From Leptospira vanthielii serovar Holland str. Waz Holland = ATCC 700522 (GTDB lineage Bacteria > Spirochaetota > Leptospiria > Leptospirales > Leptospiraceae): a stretch of DNA of 48,216 bases. How positions within the stretch are numbered: position 1 is the stretch's first letter; each line of letters opens with the position of its first letter. Below the pieces are notes generated by a model. The model made no database searches. It saw only the letters and a program-made list of their open reading frames with translations, and was not told the DNA's origin. The stretch spans positions 1-48,216 of the forward strand of contig NZ_AOGY02000063.1 of assembly GCF_000332455.1 (NCBI RefSeq), read 5' to 3'. Made by a program: the position numbers and the translations under genes. Positions 17,593-28,612 of this stretch are shown here, piece by piece.

Positions 17593-18623
17593 TTTTTCTT
17601 CACTTTATGAGCTTCAATGAATTTCATTTTTAATTTGATAGTTTTTGCATCTTTGAGTGTTGGAAATACAAAATGGATTTGAGGATCAGATCCCGTTGTA
17701 ATCATTTCCACTAGTTCGCCTGGTGTTTGTTTACCGGCAGTTTTGATATCTATAATTTTCAAAAAATCTTGATAGTCTTCGGGCAATAAACTTGGACTCA
17801 CTACTATCTTTTTAGTGTAAATTTCTTTTCCCTTGGAATCAAAAATTGAAAGTTGATCCAATACAAAACGAATTCCTCTTTGTTCTAGTGGATCAATGCG
17901 AAGACCACCAAACGTTGACATGGGTTTAGTTAGTTCCCATTCATATTCGACCCAATCCCCAATGTCTTTTTTCAAAACAGGTTTTGTCACCATTAGAGTT
18001 TCTGAGGTTTCAGGTTTTTCTCTACTGATGAATGTATAGAGTTTGATGGACTGGTCTTTCATCACCGGGAATTTGTATTGGAAATAAGCGATGCCTGCGA
18101 TAATGGTTAAAACGATTGTGCTAACCAATCCAATTCGAAATTTTTGCAAAAATCGAAAATGGTCTAAATTGGTTACATAACGTGTTCTAAATTCTTTTTT
18201 TGATTCCAACGATAAAAACTCAAAAGTTTCTATGGCTGAAGACAAAAGGTCATCTATTTCCTTCCAGTTGAGCTCGGGAAGTTTCTCCAAAGACTCTAAA
18301 AATCGAAACAGTTTTATTTTTTTATTTGCTTCGGGAATCACAAAAGTTTGGAGATTTCCACCAAAAGGAATCTCTTTTTGGTTGGTTCTTAACAATTGAA
18401 AGTTAACCAAATCATAAACCAAATAACGAAATAGAAGTTTTGTATCTTCCAATTTGTCGTTAGACAAAAGAATCTCTAGGGATTCTAATCGGGATTCCAA
18501 TGAGGACAAAATGTTCTTTTGAGTCTCTTTTTGTTTCTCAAATGTTAGCTCCTCTGCAGTGAGAACTGGGGACTTCCAAAACGAAAAAAATAGATCTCGA
18601 ATATGTAATTTCACAAATACCAA
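17589..18623 (-). CDS. Hypothetical membrane protein, one transmembrane span
   Basis: 344 residues. The N-terminal ~165 residues are helical and charged, probably cytoplasmic; a single hydrophobic span (LVSTIVLTIIAGIAYF) lies around 171-186; the C-terminal ~155 residues are beta-rich (DWVEYEWELTKPMSTFGGLR and following), probably extracytoplasmic, resembling a carbohydrate-binding or discoidin-like fold. TTG at 18623 is the start: GAGGAAGG lies seven bases ahead. It is translationally coupled (ATGA) to the UbiA-like gene, suggesting a partner role in the same envelope pathway. Family not recognised. Confidence 0.7.
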   Translation of the reverse strand: MVFVKLHIRDLFFSFWKSPVLTAEELTFEKQKETQKNILSSLESRLESLEILLSNDKLEDTKLLFRYLVYDLVNFQLLRTNQKEIPFGGNLQTFVIPEANKKIKLFRFLESLEKLPELNWKEIDDLLSSAIETFEFLSLESKKEFRTRYVTNLDHFRFLQKFRIGLVSTIVLTIIAGIAYFQYKFPVMKDQSIKLYTFISREKPETSETLMVTKPVLKKDIGDWVEYEWELTKPMSTFGGLRIDPLEQRGIRFVLDQLSIFDSKGKEIYTKKIVVSPSLLPEDYQDFLKIIDIKTAGKQTPGELVEMITTGSDPQIHFVFPTLKDAKTIKLKMKFIEAHKVKKK

Positions 18624-18668
18624 GTCTGAACCTTCCTCAAAATACTAAAACTGATTTTTATGTCCATT

Positions 18669-20195
18669 CTAACCAACCTGGATTTTCACACCATCATCAA
18701 CAGTTCCCATTTTTGGAACTCCTGAGTGGCCTGTGGCAGCAATCAGAACCGTAAAAATTCCCACCCGGCCCACATACATGACAGCGGCATAGAGTAACTT
18801 CTCAATATCTCCCAACTGGGAAGTGAGATTCAAACTAAAACCCACTGTCGAAAACGATGAGATGAGTTCGAAAAAGATGACATGCAAAGAATGTTGATTT
18901 TGGTCCAGAATCCCAAGAAAAATAAATACAAAAGCTAAGGCAATGGTTGCAAGAAAGTAAACGCGAATGGCAACCGCGACCGAATTTTTGGATACAATCT
19001 CCCCAAACAACATAACTGGTTTTGAGGGTTGGATTACATTTTTCAAATAAGCAAGTAACAAAACAAAGGTGGTGATTTTGATACCACCGGCAGTTCCCTG
19101 TGGACCACCACCGATAAACATAAGGACTGTAATAATGATGACAGTGGCATCATTTAAATGACCAAGATCCATTGTAGAAAACCCAGCAGTGCGAGAACAG
19201 ACAGACATAAAAAAAGCATTCGAGATTTTATCAACAAAAGCCATTCCGTGGAAGGTATGTGGATTGGACCTTTCCAAAAAATAAATTCCAAGAAAACCAA
19301 ACAAAAGTAAGGCGGAAGAGCCATAAACAAGAAGTTTAGACTGAATCCTTGTGGTTTCTCCCCGTAAATGTTTATTATAGTCTTCAATGCGATTTTCTAA
19401 AAATGCAGAAAACTGTGCAGGAAGTAACAAAAACCTAGGAACATTGCCAGTTTTCAGTGCCTTCTCCATCATCAGAGTCTCTGCCATCACTTCAATGCGG
19501 TAGACAATCCGAACAAAAACCGTGAGTAAAAACTTCTCCAAAAGAATGATCACTGGAAATCCAATCCCTCCAAAAATCACAAGGCCAGAAACAATGTATA
19601 AAGAAAAGGGATCCAAACGTAACGCACTCAAATCGTCTGTGATCGAAAAACCAGCGTTATTAAACGAAGAAATTGCTGTGAATAGTGAAAAGAACCAACG
19701 TGTGTTCCCCCCTTCCACACCATCCGGCATGTGGAGGTAAAGTCCTATGGCACCTAAGATTTCAATGGAAAAAGAAATATTAATAATGGAGAGTAACATC
19801 CGATTCACTTCATTTGTAGCAAGTGACTCGGTTTCCGCCTGGGTATCAATGGCCGCCCCAACAAAGGCATTAAAACGTGCATTTCTAGAAATTCCCTGAG
19901 TGATGAGAAATCCGACAATTACAGTAAAACTAATGGTCCCAAGACCGCCTAGTTGGATGAGAAAGAGCATTATCCACTGTGTTCCAGGATTGAGTCCAGA
20001 GATGGGAACAGGAGAGAGGCCTGTCACACAGATGGAAGAGGCAGAAAGATAAAAACTATCCACATAGGAAAGTTCCCCTTCTTCAGAAATATAGAGGGCA
20101 ATCGATCCGATAAGGATGGCAGCAAAGAATCCCAGACATACAAGTCGGGCAAAAGACAATGTTCGAAAAAATCGATTGAAGCGCGCTAGTGGCAT
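18669..20195 (-). CDS. Potassium (Trk/Ktr-type) transporter membrane subunit
   Basis: 508 residues with four repeated M1-P-M2 units. The four selectivity-filter loops are visible: SSICVTGLSP, ISSFNNAGFSI, CSRTAGFSTMD and SSFSTVGFSLN. Each has the filter glycine expected of the SKT superfamily (TrkH, KtrB). The GGGPQGTAGGIKITTF segment is also characteristic. The regulatory NAD/ATP-binding TrkA/KtrA partner is not adjacent. ATG follows AGGGGAAT closely. First gene of the leftward unit to 15387. Confidence 0.9.
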   Translation of the reverse strand: MPLARFNRFFRTLSFARLVCLGFFAAILIGSIALYISEEGELSYVDSFYLSASSICVTGLSPVPISGLNPGTQWIMLFLIQLGGLGTISFTVIVGFLITQGISRNARFNAFVGAAIDTQAETESLATNEVNRMLLSIINISFSIEILGAIGLYLHMPDGVEGGNTRWFFSLFTAISSFNNAGFSITDDLSALRLDPFSLYIVSGLVIFGGIGFPVIILLEKFLLTVFVRIVYRIEVMAETLMMEKALKTGNVPRFLLLPAQFSAFLENRIEDYNKHLRGETTRIQSKLLVYGSSALLLFGFLGIYFLERSNPHTFHGMAFVDKISNAFFMSVCSRTAGFSTMDLGHLNDATVIIITVLMFIGGGPQGTAGGIKITTFVLLLAYLKNVIQPSKPVMLFGEIVSKNSVAVAIRVYFLATIALAFVFIFLGILDQNQHSLHVIFFELISSFSTVGFSLNLTSQLGDIEKLLYAAVMYVGRVGIFTVLIAATGHSGVPKMGTVDDGVKIQVG

Positions 20196-20231
20196 ATTCC
20201 CCTAATCTCTACTTTCTCCAGGATTTTCCCT

Positions 20232-20260
20232 TTGACCAAAAATCCCAAGTACTTTACAAA
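20232..20260 (+). promoter_or_regulatory. Candidate promoter of fusA
   Basis: TTGACC at 20232-20237, 17-bp spacer, TACAAA at 20255-20260. Good -35 and spacing, moderate -10. Leader of about 55 nt to the fusA ATG, which has GAGGAAAAT as its Shine-Dalgarno sequence. Inferred from sequence only. Confidence 0.45.
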
Positions 20261-20321
20261 CGCAGTCCATTTCAGATTTTGGTAGAATCAATTCAACTTT
20301 AACCATTATTTTGAGGAAAAT

Positions 20322-22439
<2,118 letters not shown>

Positions 22440-22470
22440 ACCCTTCTTCTTCAGTCCATCGACTTTGGAA

Positions 22471-22494
22471 AAGGCGGGTTCTCCCGCCTTTTTT
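22471..22494 (+). terminator. Rho-independent terminator of fusA
   Basis: Perfect 8-bp stem AAGGCGGG (22471-22478) / CCCGCCTT (22483-22490), TTCT tetraloop, then a T run to 22494. It begins 31 bases after the fusA stop. Confidence 0.92.
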
Positions 22495-22541
22495 ATTGCC
22501 CTCTTATAGCCAGGTGTCGATACTTTTACCAGGGATACCGG

Positions 22542-23180
22542 ATGCTAAGACTGCTATACATTCTAATTTTTTTGGGTTTCTTTCTCATACTCCCTATAAC
22601 CTCCAAACAAAACCCAAAAACAGAGTTTCCTTCCTCTTACCGTGTGACCAAAGGGGATTCCTGGTTTGGAATTGCTAAAAAATTTAAGACCTCAGCCGAA
22701 ACCTTAGCCAAGTTAAATGGCCGCACCACCAAAGAAAATCTTTACGAAAGGGAATTACTACGAATTCCCAAAGGAGAGGAGAAAGTTTCCATTTCCCCGG
22801 CCTCCCTTCTTACCGAAAAACCATCCCTTCCCTTGGTGCAGAAAGAAAAGATTTTGAAAAAATTTTCCGAACTGACCTATGACCCCCACAAAGGAATTCA
22901 ATTCCAACGCGGTGTCTCCTCCCTAGTCCGAGCAAGTCTTCCTGGCAAGGTGGTTCATGTGGATTATATGGATGGATATGAAAACTTTCTAATTTTAGAA
23001 CATCAAAATGGACTGTATTCCGTTTATGGAAACCTGGAAAGAATCCAAGTTACAGAAGGCCAACAAGTGAAGTCAAAAGACCGGTTGGGAATTTTGGCAA
23101 AAGACAAAGGCCTTTATTTTCAAGTGAACAGACAAAAACTAAGTTTGAATCCCGAACGAATATTAGAGGCCGGAATTTAA
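22542..23180 (+). CDS. LysM protein with a degenerate LytM/M23 domain
   Basis: 212 residues: a signal peptide or anchor (3-20), a LysM module (YRVTKGDSWFGIAKKFKTSA through LLRIPKG, ~32-76) that binds peptidoglycan, and a C-terminal M23-like beta domain (~118-205). The metal-site residues are lost: HKGIQF replaces H-x-G-x-D, YGNL replaces Y-x-HL, and LYFQV replaces HLHFEV. This is the pattern of NlpD/EnvC-type amidase activators, not a peptidase. AGGGAT about nine bases before the ATG supports the start. The stop overlaps the next ATG (TAATG). Confidence 0.8.
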   Translation: MLRLLYILIFLGFFLILPITSKQNPKTEFPSSYRVTKGDSWFGIAKKFKTSAETLAKLNGRTTKENLYERELLRIPKGEEKVSISPASLLTEKPSLPLVQKEKILKKFSELTYDPHKGIQFQRGVSSLVRASLPGKVVHVDYMDGYENFLILEHQNGLYSVYGNLERIQVTEGQQVKSKDRLGILAKDKGLYFQVNRQKLSLNPERILEAGI

Positions 23181-24409
23181 TGGCAAACTCAGTCCTCTTC
23201 CAATCAGGTTCAGTGTATCGCAATGGGAAATTAGAAACGAAAGACCTCCTCATCGACGGAGAAAAAATTTCTGCCATCGAACCAAATCTCTCACCAAGTA
23301 ACGAGACATTCAAAATTTCTCTACAGGGGAAAAAACTCTATCCTGGTTTTATCAATTCCCATGACCACCTACTGGCAAGTTACCTACCAAAAGTAGGAGG
23401 AACGGAAAAACACCAATCTTGGTTGTCCTATGACAATCTCTATAAAAGTTCTGGGGTTTTTGCAGAACGCCAACAAGTGGATCCTGAAATTTTATATTAT
23501 CTTGGTGGTTATAAAAATCTTTTTGCTGGAGTCACTACGGTATTTGATCATATCCCTCATCAAATACAAAATCCATTCCGGGGGATCCTACCCGTAAAAC
23601 TAATTTCCGATTATACACTCGCACACTCGGTCGGAACTTATAGTTTGGGTTGGGGAGAAGGACCTGCATTAGAATACCGGATGGCGGAACATGCGGGACT
23701 TCCTTTTGTAACTCATCTAGCAGAGGGAGTCGATGACGATTCCAAACAATCCCTTCGTTTGCTTGAAAAAATGGATGCTCTTGGCGGACATTCTGTACTC
23801 GTGCACTGTTTGCCCTTTGGACAAAGAGAGGTTGAAAAAATTTTGGAGAAAGGTGCTTCTGTAGTTTGGTGCCCTACTTCCAACCTTCATATCTTCGGAA
23901 AAACAACCAATATCAAACTCTTTTTAGATATGGGAGTTAATGTATGTTTGGGGACAGATTATTCTCCGAGTGGATCTAATCATTTACTCGAAGAATTAAA
24001 AACAGCGAAGTCCATTTACTTTGGGTTGTATGGTGAAGAATTGGAAGAATCCACACTTCTTAAAATGGTCACAGAAAATCCAAGAAAGGCTTTTCGATTA
24101 GGAAATCCAGATGCACTAATGCCAGGTCTTTCTGCCGATTTACTGGTGGTAAACGATGATAAAAAAATATCAGAGATCAATGTGTCGGATCTTTCTTGGA
24201 AACATATTGATTTAGTTGTGATCGATGGGTATCCTATTTATGGGTCAATAGAATACAAGTCACTCTTTCTTCATTTCGGTTTAGAAACAGAAGAATTTTC
24301 TATTGATGGTAAAACCAAATTGGTTGCTGGTTCACCAAAAAAACTCTTGAAACAAGTTTCTGACAGTGTCGGTTATAAAAAGAGTTTGGCTTTTTTACCT
24401 AATTTTTGA
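23180..24409 (+). CDS. Amidohydrolase family protein (deaminase-like)
   Basis: A 409-residue TIM-barrel metal hydrolase with the N-terminal composite beta sandwich. Metal ligands are visible: H61 and H63 (INSHDHLL), H179 (VTHLAEG), H209 (LVHCLP) and D260 (LGTDYSPSG). This arrangement (HxH, H, H, D without a carboxylated Lys) is the mononuclear Fe/Zn subtype of the ATZ/TRZ, SsnA and adenosine/guanine deaminase group. The substrate cannot be told from sequence. Coupled by TAATG overlap to the LysM gene. Confidence 0.85.
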   Translation: MANSVLFQSGSVYRNGKLETKDLLIDGEKISAIEPNLSPSNETFKISLQGKKLYPGFINSHDHLLASYLPKVGGTEKHQSWLSYDNLYKSSGVFAERQQVDPEILYYLGGYKNLFAGVTTVFDHIPHQIQNPFRGILPVKLISDYTLAHSVGTYSLGWGEGPALEYRMAEHAGLPFVTHLAEGVDDDSKQSLRLLEKMDALGGHSVLVHCLPFGQREVEKILEKGASVVWCPTSNLHIFGKTTNIKLFLDMGVNVCLGTDYSPSGSNHLLEELKTAKSIYFGLYGEELEESTLLKMVTENPRKAFRLGNPDALMPGLSADLLVVNDDKKISEINVSDLSWKHIDLVVIDGYPIYGSIEYKSLFLHFGLETEEFSIDGKTKLVAGSPKKLLKQVSDSVGYKKSLAFLPNF

Positions 24410-24434
24410 AAATGAAGCGCAAGCGAGGCATGAG

Positions 24435-25487
24435 TTGTCAGGTCCCATAGTTCGTAATTACAAAGGAGGTTCCATCGTCTACTTCGAGAAAGACAAGGCG
24501 GAGGATATCTTTGTACTACAAAAAGGTCGTGTTGTACTAACTTACACGAATATCAACGGTGTGGAGCTGAAAGAGGATGTAAAACTCGGTGAGTTTTTCG
24601 GAGTTAAGAGTGCCATCGGCCGTTACCCCAGAGAAGAAACGGCACAAGTCATTGGAGCCGCTACAGTTCTCGTTTTCAAAGTCCCCGAATTCGAAAAATT
24701 CGTATCGGACAAAACCCATTTAATCATCAAAATGCTAAAAGTTTTCTCAAGCCAACTTAGGCAAGTCCACCGCCAGGTTAGGGAAATCCTCGGCCAAGGC
24801 GAAGCCAAGAATCCTGCCTTCGAACTTATGAATGTCGCCGAAGTTTATTACAAAAACGGCAATTTTGATCATGCGGCTTATGCCTTTGAAAAATACCTAC
24901 AACATTATCCGGACGGAATGTACGTAGACCGAGCCAAACAACTTCTGGATCTAGCTCGTAAAAAAACACCATTCCCTCTCACCATACAAGAATTAGTTTA
25001 CAAACCGGAACCGGGCGCACAATCGGGCAAACTGCAAGAGATGTTAAAAACCATGGCAGTCCCAACACAAACCTCCACTTCTAGCGTAGATCCAAATTCC
25101 ATCCTTTCCCATTACGACAAAGCATCAACTTTAATGAACGCAGGAAAGTATGCCGACGCCATTGACTTATTCAAAATGGTTTCAGAAAGAACAGATTCTG
25201 TGACTCAAGAAGAAGAACAGTTTGTGGAAAATTCTATGTTTTACATGGGTAAGTCTAGTTTCAAAGCAAAAGACTATCCTGGAGCCATCACACATTTTTC
25301 TAATTTTATTAAAAAATATCCCAAAGGCCTTTTACTTAAAGAAAACCTTTACCACCTAGCACTCGCTACAGAGGCATCTGGTGATAAGGAAAAATCAAAA
25401 CAGTTATTCCAAAAGGTAACACAAATGCCACCTTTGGATGATAGTATCTCAGAAGATGCTAAATCCAAACTCAAAGGAGGCAAGTAG
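24435..25487 (+). CDS. Cyclic-nucleotide-binding domain protein with TPR repeats
   Basis: Residues ~10-110 form a CNB beta roll ([41 protein letters not shown]), followed by helices and then tetratricopeptide-like repeats ([60 protein letters not shown]). There is no DNA-binding domain, so it probably couples a nucleotide signal to protein assembly. I prefer TTG 24435 (350 aa), seven bases after GAGG, over the upstream GTG 24366 that would lie inside the amidohydrolase gene. Its stop overlaps the GTG of the Crp/Fnr gene. Confidence 0.78.
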   Translation: MSGPIVRNYKGGSIVYFEKDKAEDIFVLQKGRVVLTYTNINGVELKEDVKLGEFFGVKSAIGRYPREETAQVIGAATVLVFKVPEFEKFVSDKTHLIIKMLKVFSSQLRQVHRQVREILGQGEAKNPAFELMNVAEVYYKNGNFDHAAYAFEKYLQHYPDGMYVDRAKQLLDLARKKTPFPLTIQELVYKPEPGAQSGKLQEMLKTMAVPTQTSTSSVDPNSILSHYDKASTLMNAGKYADAIDLFKMVSERTDSVTQEEEQFVENSMFYMGKSSFKAKDYPGAITHFSNFIKKYPKGLLLKENLYHLALATEASGDKEKSKQLFQKVTQMPPLDDSISEDAKSKLKGGK

Positions 25488-26131
25488 TGAACGACCAGAT
25501 GTTGGAAGCTATGTTTGGAAAGTTTGGGAAGGTATTCCAACCGAACGAAGTGTTGTTTTGTGAATATGAACCAGGAAACGACTTTTACCTCATCAAAGAA
25601 GGGAAAGTCAAAATCACAAAAACCATCGGAACCAGTATTAAAACTTTAGATGTTTTAGAAGCTGGGGATATTTTAGGTGAGATGGCAATTTTAGAAGAAC
25701 AACCTCGTTCTGCCACTGCCATCGCTGTGAATGAAGTGAAAGCTCTCAATTTCAACCGCGCCAACTTCGAAATGCTAATGACGAAAAACCCCGCACTAGC
25801 GATGAAACTCCTTCATATTTTTTCCTTTCGTATTTATGATCAAAAACGCCGCCTGATGATTCTCCTTATGGATGATATCATCGGAAAGGTTTGTGACGTC
25901 TTTGTGATGTTATATGAAAAACAGTATAACAATGATGTTTATAATGAAATTATCCTTTCTGCGACTGTAGATGATATTGCCAATTGGTGCGCCCAACCTG
26001 TGGGAGAAGTGCAAAAGGTGCTGATGCAGTATGTAAAAACAGGCAAACTAGATCTCTATCCGGATAAAATTGTTATTCACAATATCTCCGATTTCCAAAG
26101 GATAGTGAATCAGAAACGTAAACCTACGTAA
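25487..26131 (+). CDS. Crp/Fnr-family transcriptional regulator
   Basis: 214 residues: N-terminal CNB domain ([16 protein letters not shown], then [17 protein letters not shown] as the phosphate-binding cassette with the ligand Arg), a long dimerisation helix (~115-145), and a C-terminal winged helix ([20 protein letters not shown]). The presence of the cassette Arg suggests a cyclic nucleotide ligand. GTG start, supported by GGAGG six bases upstream. The HTH is more divergent than in E. coli CRP, so target sites cannot be predicted. Confidence 0.88.
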   Translation: MNDQMLEAMFGKFGKVFQPNEVLFCEYEPGNDFYLIKEGKVKITKTIGTSIKTLDVLEAGDILGEMAILEEQPRSATAIAVNEVKALNFNRANFEMLMTKNPALAMKLLHIFSFRIYDQKRRLMILLMDDIIGKVCDVFVMLYEKQYNNDVYNEIILSATVDDIANWCAQPVGEVQKVLMQYVKTGKLDLYPDKIVIHNISDFQRIVNQKRKPT

Positions 26132-26135
26132 AAAA

Positions 26136-26208
26136 GCTCCCATAGCTCAGGTGGATAGAGCACTAGTTTCCTAAACTGGGGACACAGGTTCGAATCCTGT
26201 TGGGGGCA
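26136..26208 (+). tRNA. tRNA-Arg (anticodon CCU)
   Basis: A 73-base cloverleaf: acceptor GCTCCCA (26136-26142) with TGGGGGC (26201-26207) plus discriminator A; D stem GCTC/GAGC; anticodon stem CTAGT/ACTGG with loop TTCCTAA, anticodon CCT at 26170-26172; T stem ACAGG/CCTGT with loop TTCGAAT. CCA is not encoded. It decodes AGG. It starts four bases after the Crp/Fnr stop and ends six bases before prmC, so it must be processed from a mixed transcript or carry its own promoter inside the upstream gene. Confidence 0.96.
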
Positions 26209-26214
26209 TAAGAT

Positions 26215-27099
26215 ATGGCGGAAGAACCCGGAACTCTACTTTATTATTTAAAGCGGTCTACAGAATTTCTGGAAAAAAAGGAAATTCCAAACCCACGTGT
26301 GGATGCAGAATGGATCCTCTCTGACCTATTAAACCTTCCCCGAATCAAACTCTACTCGCAATTTGAAATGCCTCTCGGCCAAAAAGAAATTGATCTCTAT
26401 AGGTTGAGAATTCTCGAACGAAGTAAACGGAAACCAGTAGCCTATATCACAGGTAAAAAAGGATTTCATAAATTTGAATACTTGGTAACGGATGATGTTC
26501 TCATCCCAAGACCAGAAACAGAAGAACTTGTGGATTATCTTTGGAAAGGGAAGGAATCCTTGAGAGCGAACACCACAGATCAAATCCAAATTTGGGATTT
26601 ATGTTCAGGGAGTGGATGTATTGGCCTGAGCCTTGCCCAACTTTTAGAATCAAGTGTTGTAACTCTCTCTGACCTTTCCGAAAAAGCGATTGAGGTGAGC
26701 AGACGTAACGCTGAAAAATACAATCTAACAGAAAAAACTAATTTTTTTATTTCTGATTTGGATTTGTCTCTTCCAAAAGAATTACATTTTGATTTGATCG
26801 TCTCCAATCCGCCTTACATTCCTGAATCAGAAAAACCGGACATTATGCCAGATGTTTTGGATTATGAGCCACATTTAGCTTTATTTGTATCTGATTTTAA
26901 AGATTTCCACAAACGTTTGTTAACTGCCACGAAAAACAGGCTAAAACCTAGTGGAAAGTTGATGATGGAAACTCATCCTCTGTATATGAATGATGTGGAA
27001 TCAATAGCGACGGAATTGGGTTTTATTCATTCAAAGAGAATTTTAGACAGCTCAAAGAAGGAACGTTTTTTCTTTGCCGAGGTGCCTTCTCTTTCTTAA
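26215..27099 (+). CDS. prmC: Release factor glutamine methyltransferase PrmC (HemK)
   Basis: Methylates the GGQ glutamine of RF1/RF2 with S-adenosylmethionine. 294 residues: N-terminal helical RF-binding domain, then the Rossmann methyltransferase with SAM-binding WDLCSGSGCIGLSLA (127-141), and the amide-binding NPPY at 198-201. LIPRPETEELV (97-107) is a further PrmC signature. No room for its own promoter between it and the tRNA. Confidence 0.95.
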   Translation: MAEEPGTLLYYLKRSTEFLEKKEIPNPRVDAEWILSDLLNLPRIKLYSQFEMPLGQKEIDLYRLRILERSKRKPVAYITGKKGFHKFEYLVTDDVLIPRPETEELVDYLWKGKESLRANTTDQIQIWDLCSGSGCIGLSLAQLLESSVVTLSDLSEKAIEVSRRNAEKYNLTEKTNFFISDLDLSLPKELHFDLIVSNPPYIPESEKPDIMPDVLDYEPHLALFVSDFKDFHKRLLTATKNRLKPSGKLMMETHPLYMNDVESIATELGFIHSKRILDSSKKERFFFAEVPSLS

Positions 27100-27102
27100 A
27101 GT

Positions 27103-27549
27103 TTATTTTTCTTTCTCCGCTATTTGGACAGAAGATTGGATTTTGAAAAGAAGAAGGTATAAATCCTTTTCATTCACGTCACTTAAATCCTTTCGGAATA
27201 CCGCATCTGCGGAGGTTATGATGGGAAGGCCTTTCTCCCAAATTTCTTTTCCCTTTTTGGTAAAACGCAAAATATAAAATCGTTTGTCAGTGGCGGATAC
27301 TTCTCGTTTCACCCAAGCTTTTTTAACCCAACCATCCACTAACCTGGATACTGTAGTTTTGTCTTTTACCAAACGATCACTCAGATCTTTCTGGCTTACA
27401 GTTTCCGATTCCGTCAAAGGAAGAAGCTGCATCCATTCTTCAAAACGCATCCCGATTCCTTTTTTAGTAAATTCATTCGCTAAAAACCGCCTCATAAGAA
27501 GCAATGTTTCACTCATATAAATTCCCAAATAAGTAGAGAGTCCTTTCAC
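27103..27549 (-). CDS. MarR-family transcriptional regulator
   Basis: 148-residue winged helix-turn-helix protein. The recognition region is TVSQKDLSDRLVKDKTTVSRLVDGWVKK, read here as SQKDLSDRLVKDKTTVSR then LVDGWVKK; the wing is VSATDKRFYILRFTKKG, with the D-x-R motif typical of MarR. Terminal helices form the dimer. GTG start at 27549; an internal ATG at 27516 is possible. It diverges from an alpha/beta hydrolase across a palindrome-rich gap, the classic layout of a MarR repressor controlling itself and a neighbour. Tail-to-tail with prmC. Confidence 0.87.
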   Translation of the reverse strand: MKGLSTYLGIYMSETLLLMRRFLANEFTKKGIGMRFEEWMQLLPLTESETVSQKDLSDRLVKDKTTVSRLVDGWVKKAWVKREVSATDKRFYILRFTKKGKEIWEKGLPIITSADAVFRKDLSDVNEKDLYLLLFKIQSSVQIAEKEK

Positions 27550-27594
27550 AATTCCACTTCCCTAATTTTATTTGAACCCTTCAAGTCTTTTTTA

Positions 27595-27637
27595 GTTGCA
27601 ACAAGCAACCATATAGTTGTATTGTGCAACTATATGG
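27595..27637. promoter_or_regulatory. Palindromic operator region between marR-like gene and hydrolase
   Basis: A perfect 11-bp inverted repeat CCATATAGTTG (27609-27619) / CAACTATATGG (27627-27637) with a 7-bp spacer, plus the 8-bp palindrome GTTGCAAC at 27595-27602. A possible hydrolase promoter, TTGCAA (27596-27601), 18 bp, TATTGT (27620-27625), is embedded so that binding would cover the -10. Likely target of the divergent MarR protein. Confidence 0.7.
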
Positions 27638-27669
27638 AATTTTAAACTAAGGTTCCAGGGGGTTTCATC

Positions 27670-28521
27670 ATGATTTGGACATACCAAACAATCGAACGAG
27701 AGGGCTTTGTCCTCCAAGTGGCAAAAAACGATATAGATGGGCCTCCTCTATTTTGGATCGGAAGCGCTTTGTATTATCCCAGAGTCATCCCCAAGGAAAT
27801 GGCAGAACAGTATCAAATCACCATCGTAGACCAAAGAGGGTTTGCGAAGCGAACCCTCTCGCAAAAGGAAACCCGAGAAGATTATTCCTTAGAAAAATTA
27901 TTAAATGATTTTGCTTTCGTCCAAACAGAATTAAAAATACCAATCTGTCCTGTTGTTGGCCATTCGGGACATGGGTATATGGCTCTTGCTTATGCGGCGA
28001 AATTTCCAAACTTGGTATCAAAACTTTGTATGATCTCCACGGGCCCAAGCCATGGAAGTCCCATGTCTGAAGCGGAAGTTTACTTCCAAAAAGAGGCATC
28101 TGACGTGCGTAAGGCGGCACATACAGAAAACCAAGTTCAGTTCCAAAAAAATATAGAAACATCACCGGAAGATTTTTTTATACACTACTGTGTGAGTTTG
28201 GAGGCCAAAGGTTTTTACCAAATTCCCTTCCCTTCTAGAGAGTTTTGGAAAGGGATTCACACAAACAAACTTGCCTTTGATTATCTTTTTGGAGAAGTGT
28301 TTCGAGACATTGATGTATCAGAATATTTCAAAGAAATATCTATACCCGTTTGGATTTGTATGGGAAAAGAGGACTTTCAGGTAGCACCTTATTACACTTG
28401 GGAACCGATCTTAAGTTGTTTTCCGAAAATCAAAATGACAGTTTTGGAAGAATGTAGCCACTTACCTTTTTTAGAAAGACCTGAAAAGTTTTTATCCCAA
28501 ATGCAAATTTGGATGCGGTGA
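27670..28521 (+). CDS. Alpha/beta hydrolase
   Basis: 283 residues with the alpha/beta-hydrolase order: oxyanion region FWIGSALYYP, strand TIVDQRGFAK, nucleophile elbow VVGHSGHGY (Ser99), an acidic residue in CMGKEDFQVAP, and the catalytic His in CSHLPFLERP near the end. Related to proline iminopeptidase/haloalkane-type hydrolases, but the substrate is not predictable. Divergent from a MarR regulator, which often indicates induction by a small aromatic or oxidant. Confidence 0.86.
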   Translation: MIWTYQTIEREGFVLQVAKNDIDGPPLFWIGSALYYPRVIPKEMAEQYQITIVDQRGFAKRTLSQKETREDYSLEKLLNDFAFVQTELKIPICPVVGHSGHGYMALAYAAKFPNLVSKLCMISTGPSHGSPMSEAEVYFQKEASDVRKAAHTENQVQFQKNIETSPEDFFIHYCVSLEAKGFYQIPFPSREFWKGIHTNKLAFDYLFGEVFRDIDVSEYFKEISIPVWICMGKEDFQVAPYYTWEPILSCFPKIKMTVLEECSHLPFLERPEKFLSQMQIWMR

Positions 28522-28612
28522 GAAAATTGGAACCTGAAAAATCGCATAGGTTAAAATGATTTTTATGAAATGCTCCTTTCTTTACAATCTGAGAATCAAA
28601 ATTAAACACCCC

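Noticed and set aside
22496..22678. 60-aa plus-strand ORF just after the fusA terminator
   Set aside because: It overlaps the LysM gene in another frame and does not look like a protein; the LysM start at 22542 has the better ribosome-binding site.
26136..26208. Integration site at the tRNA gene
   Set aside because: No duplicated tRNA 3' end and no integrase gene nearby; downstream prmC is a normal core gene.
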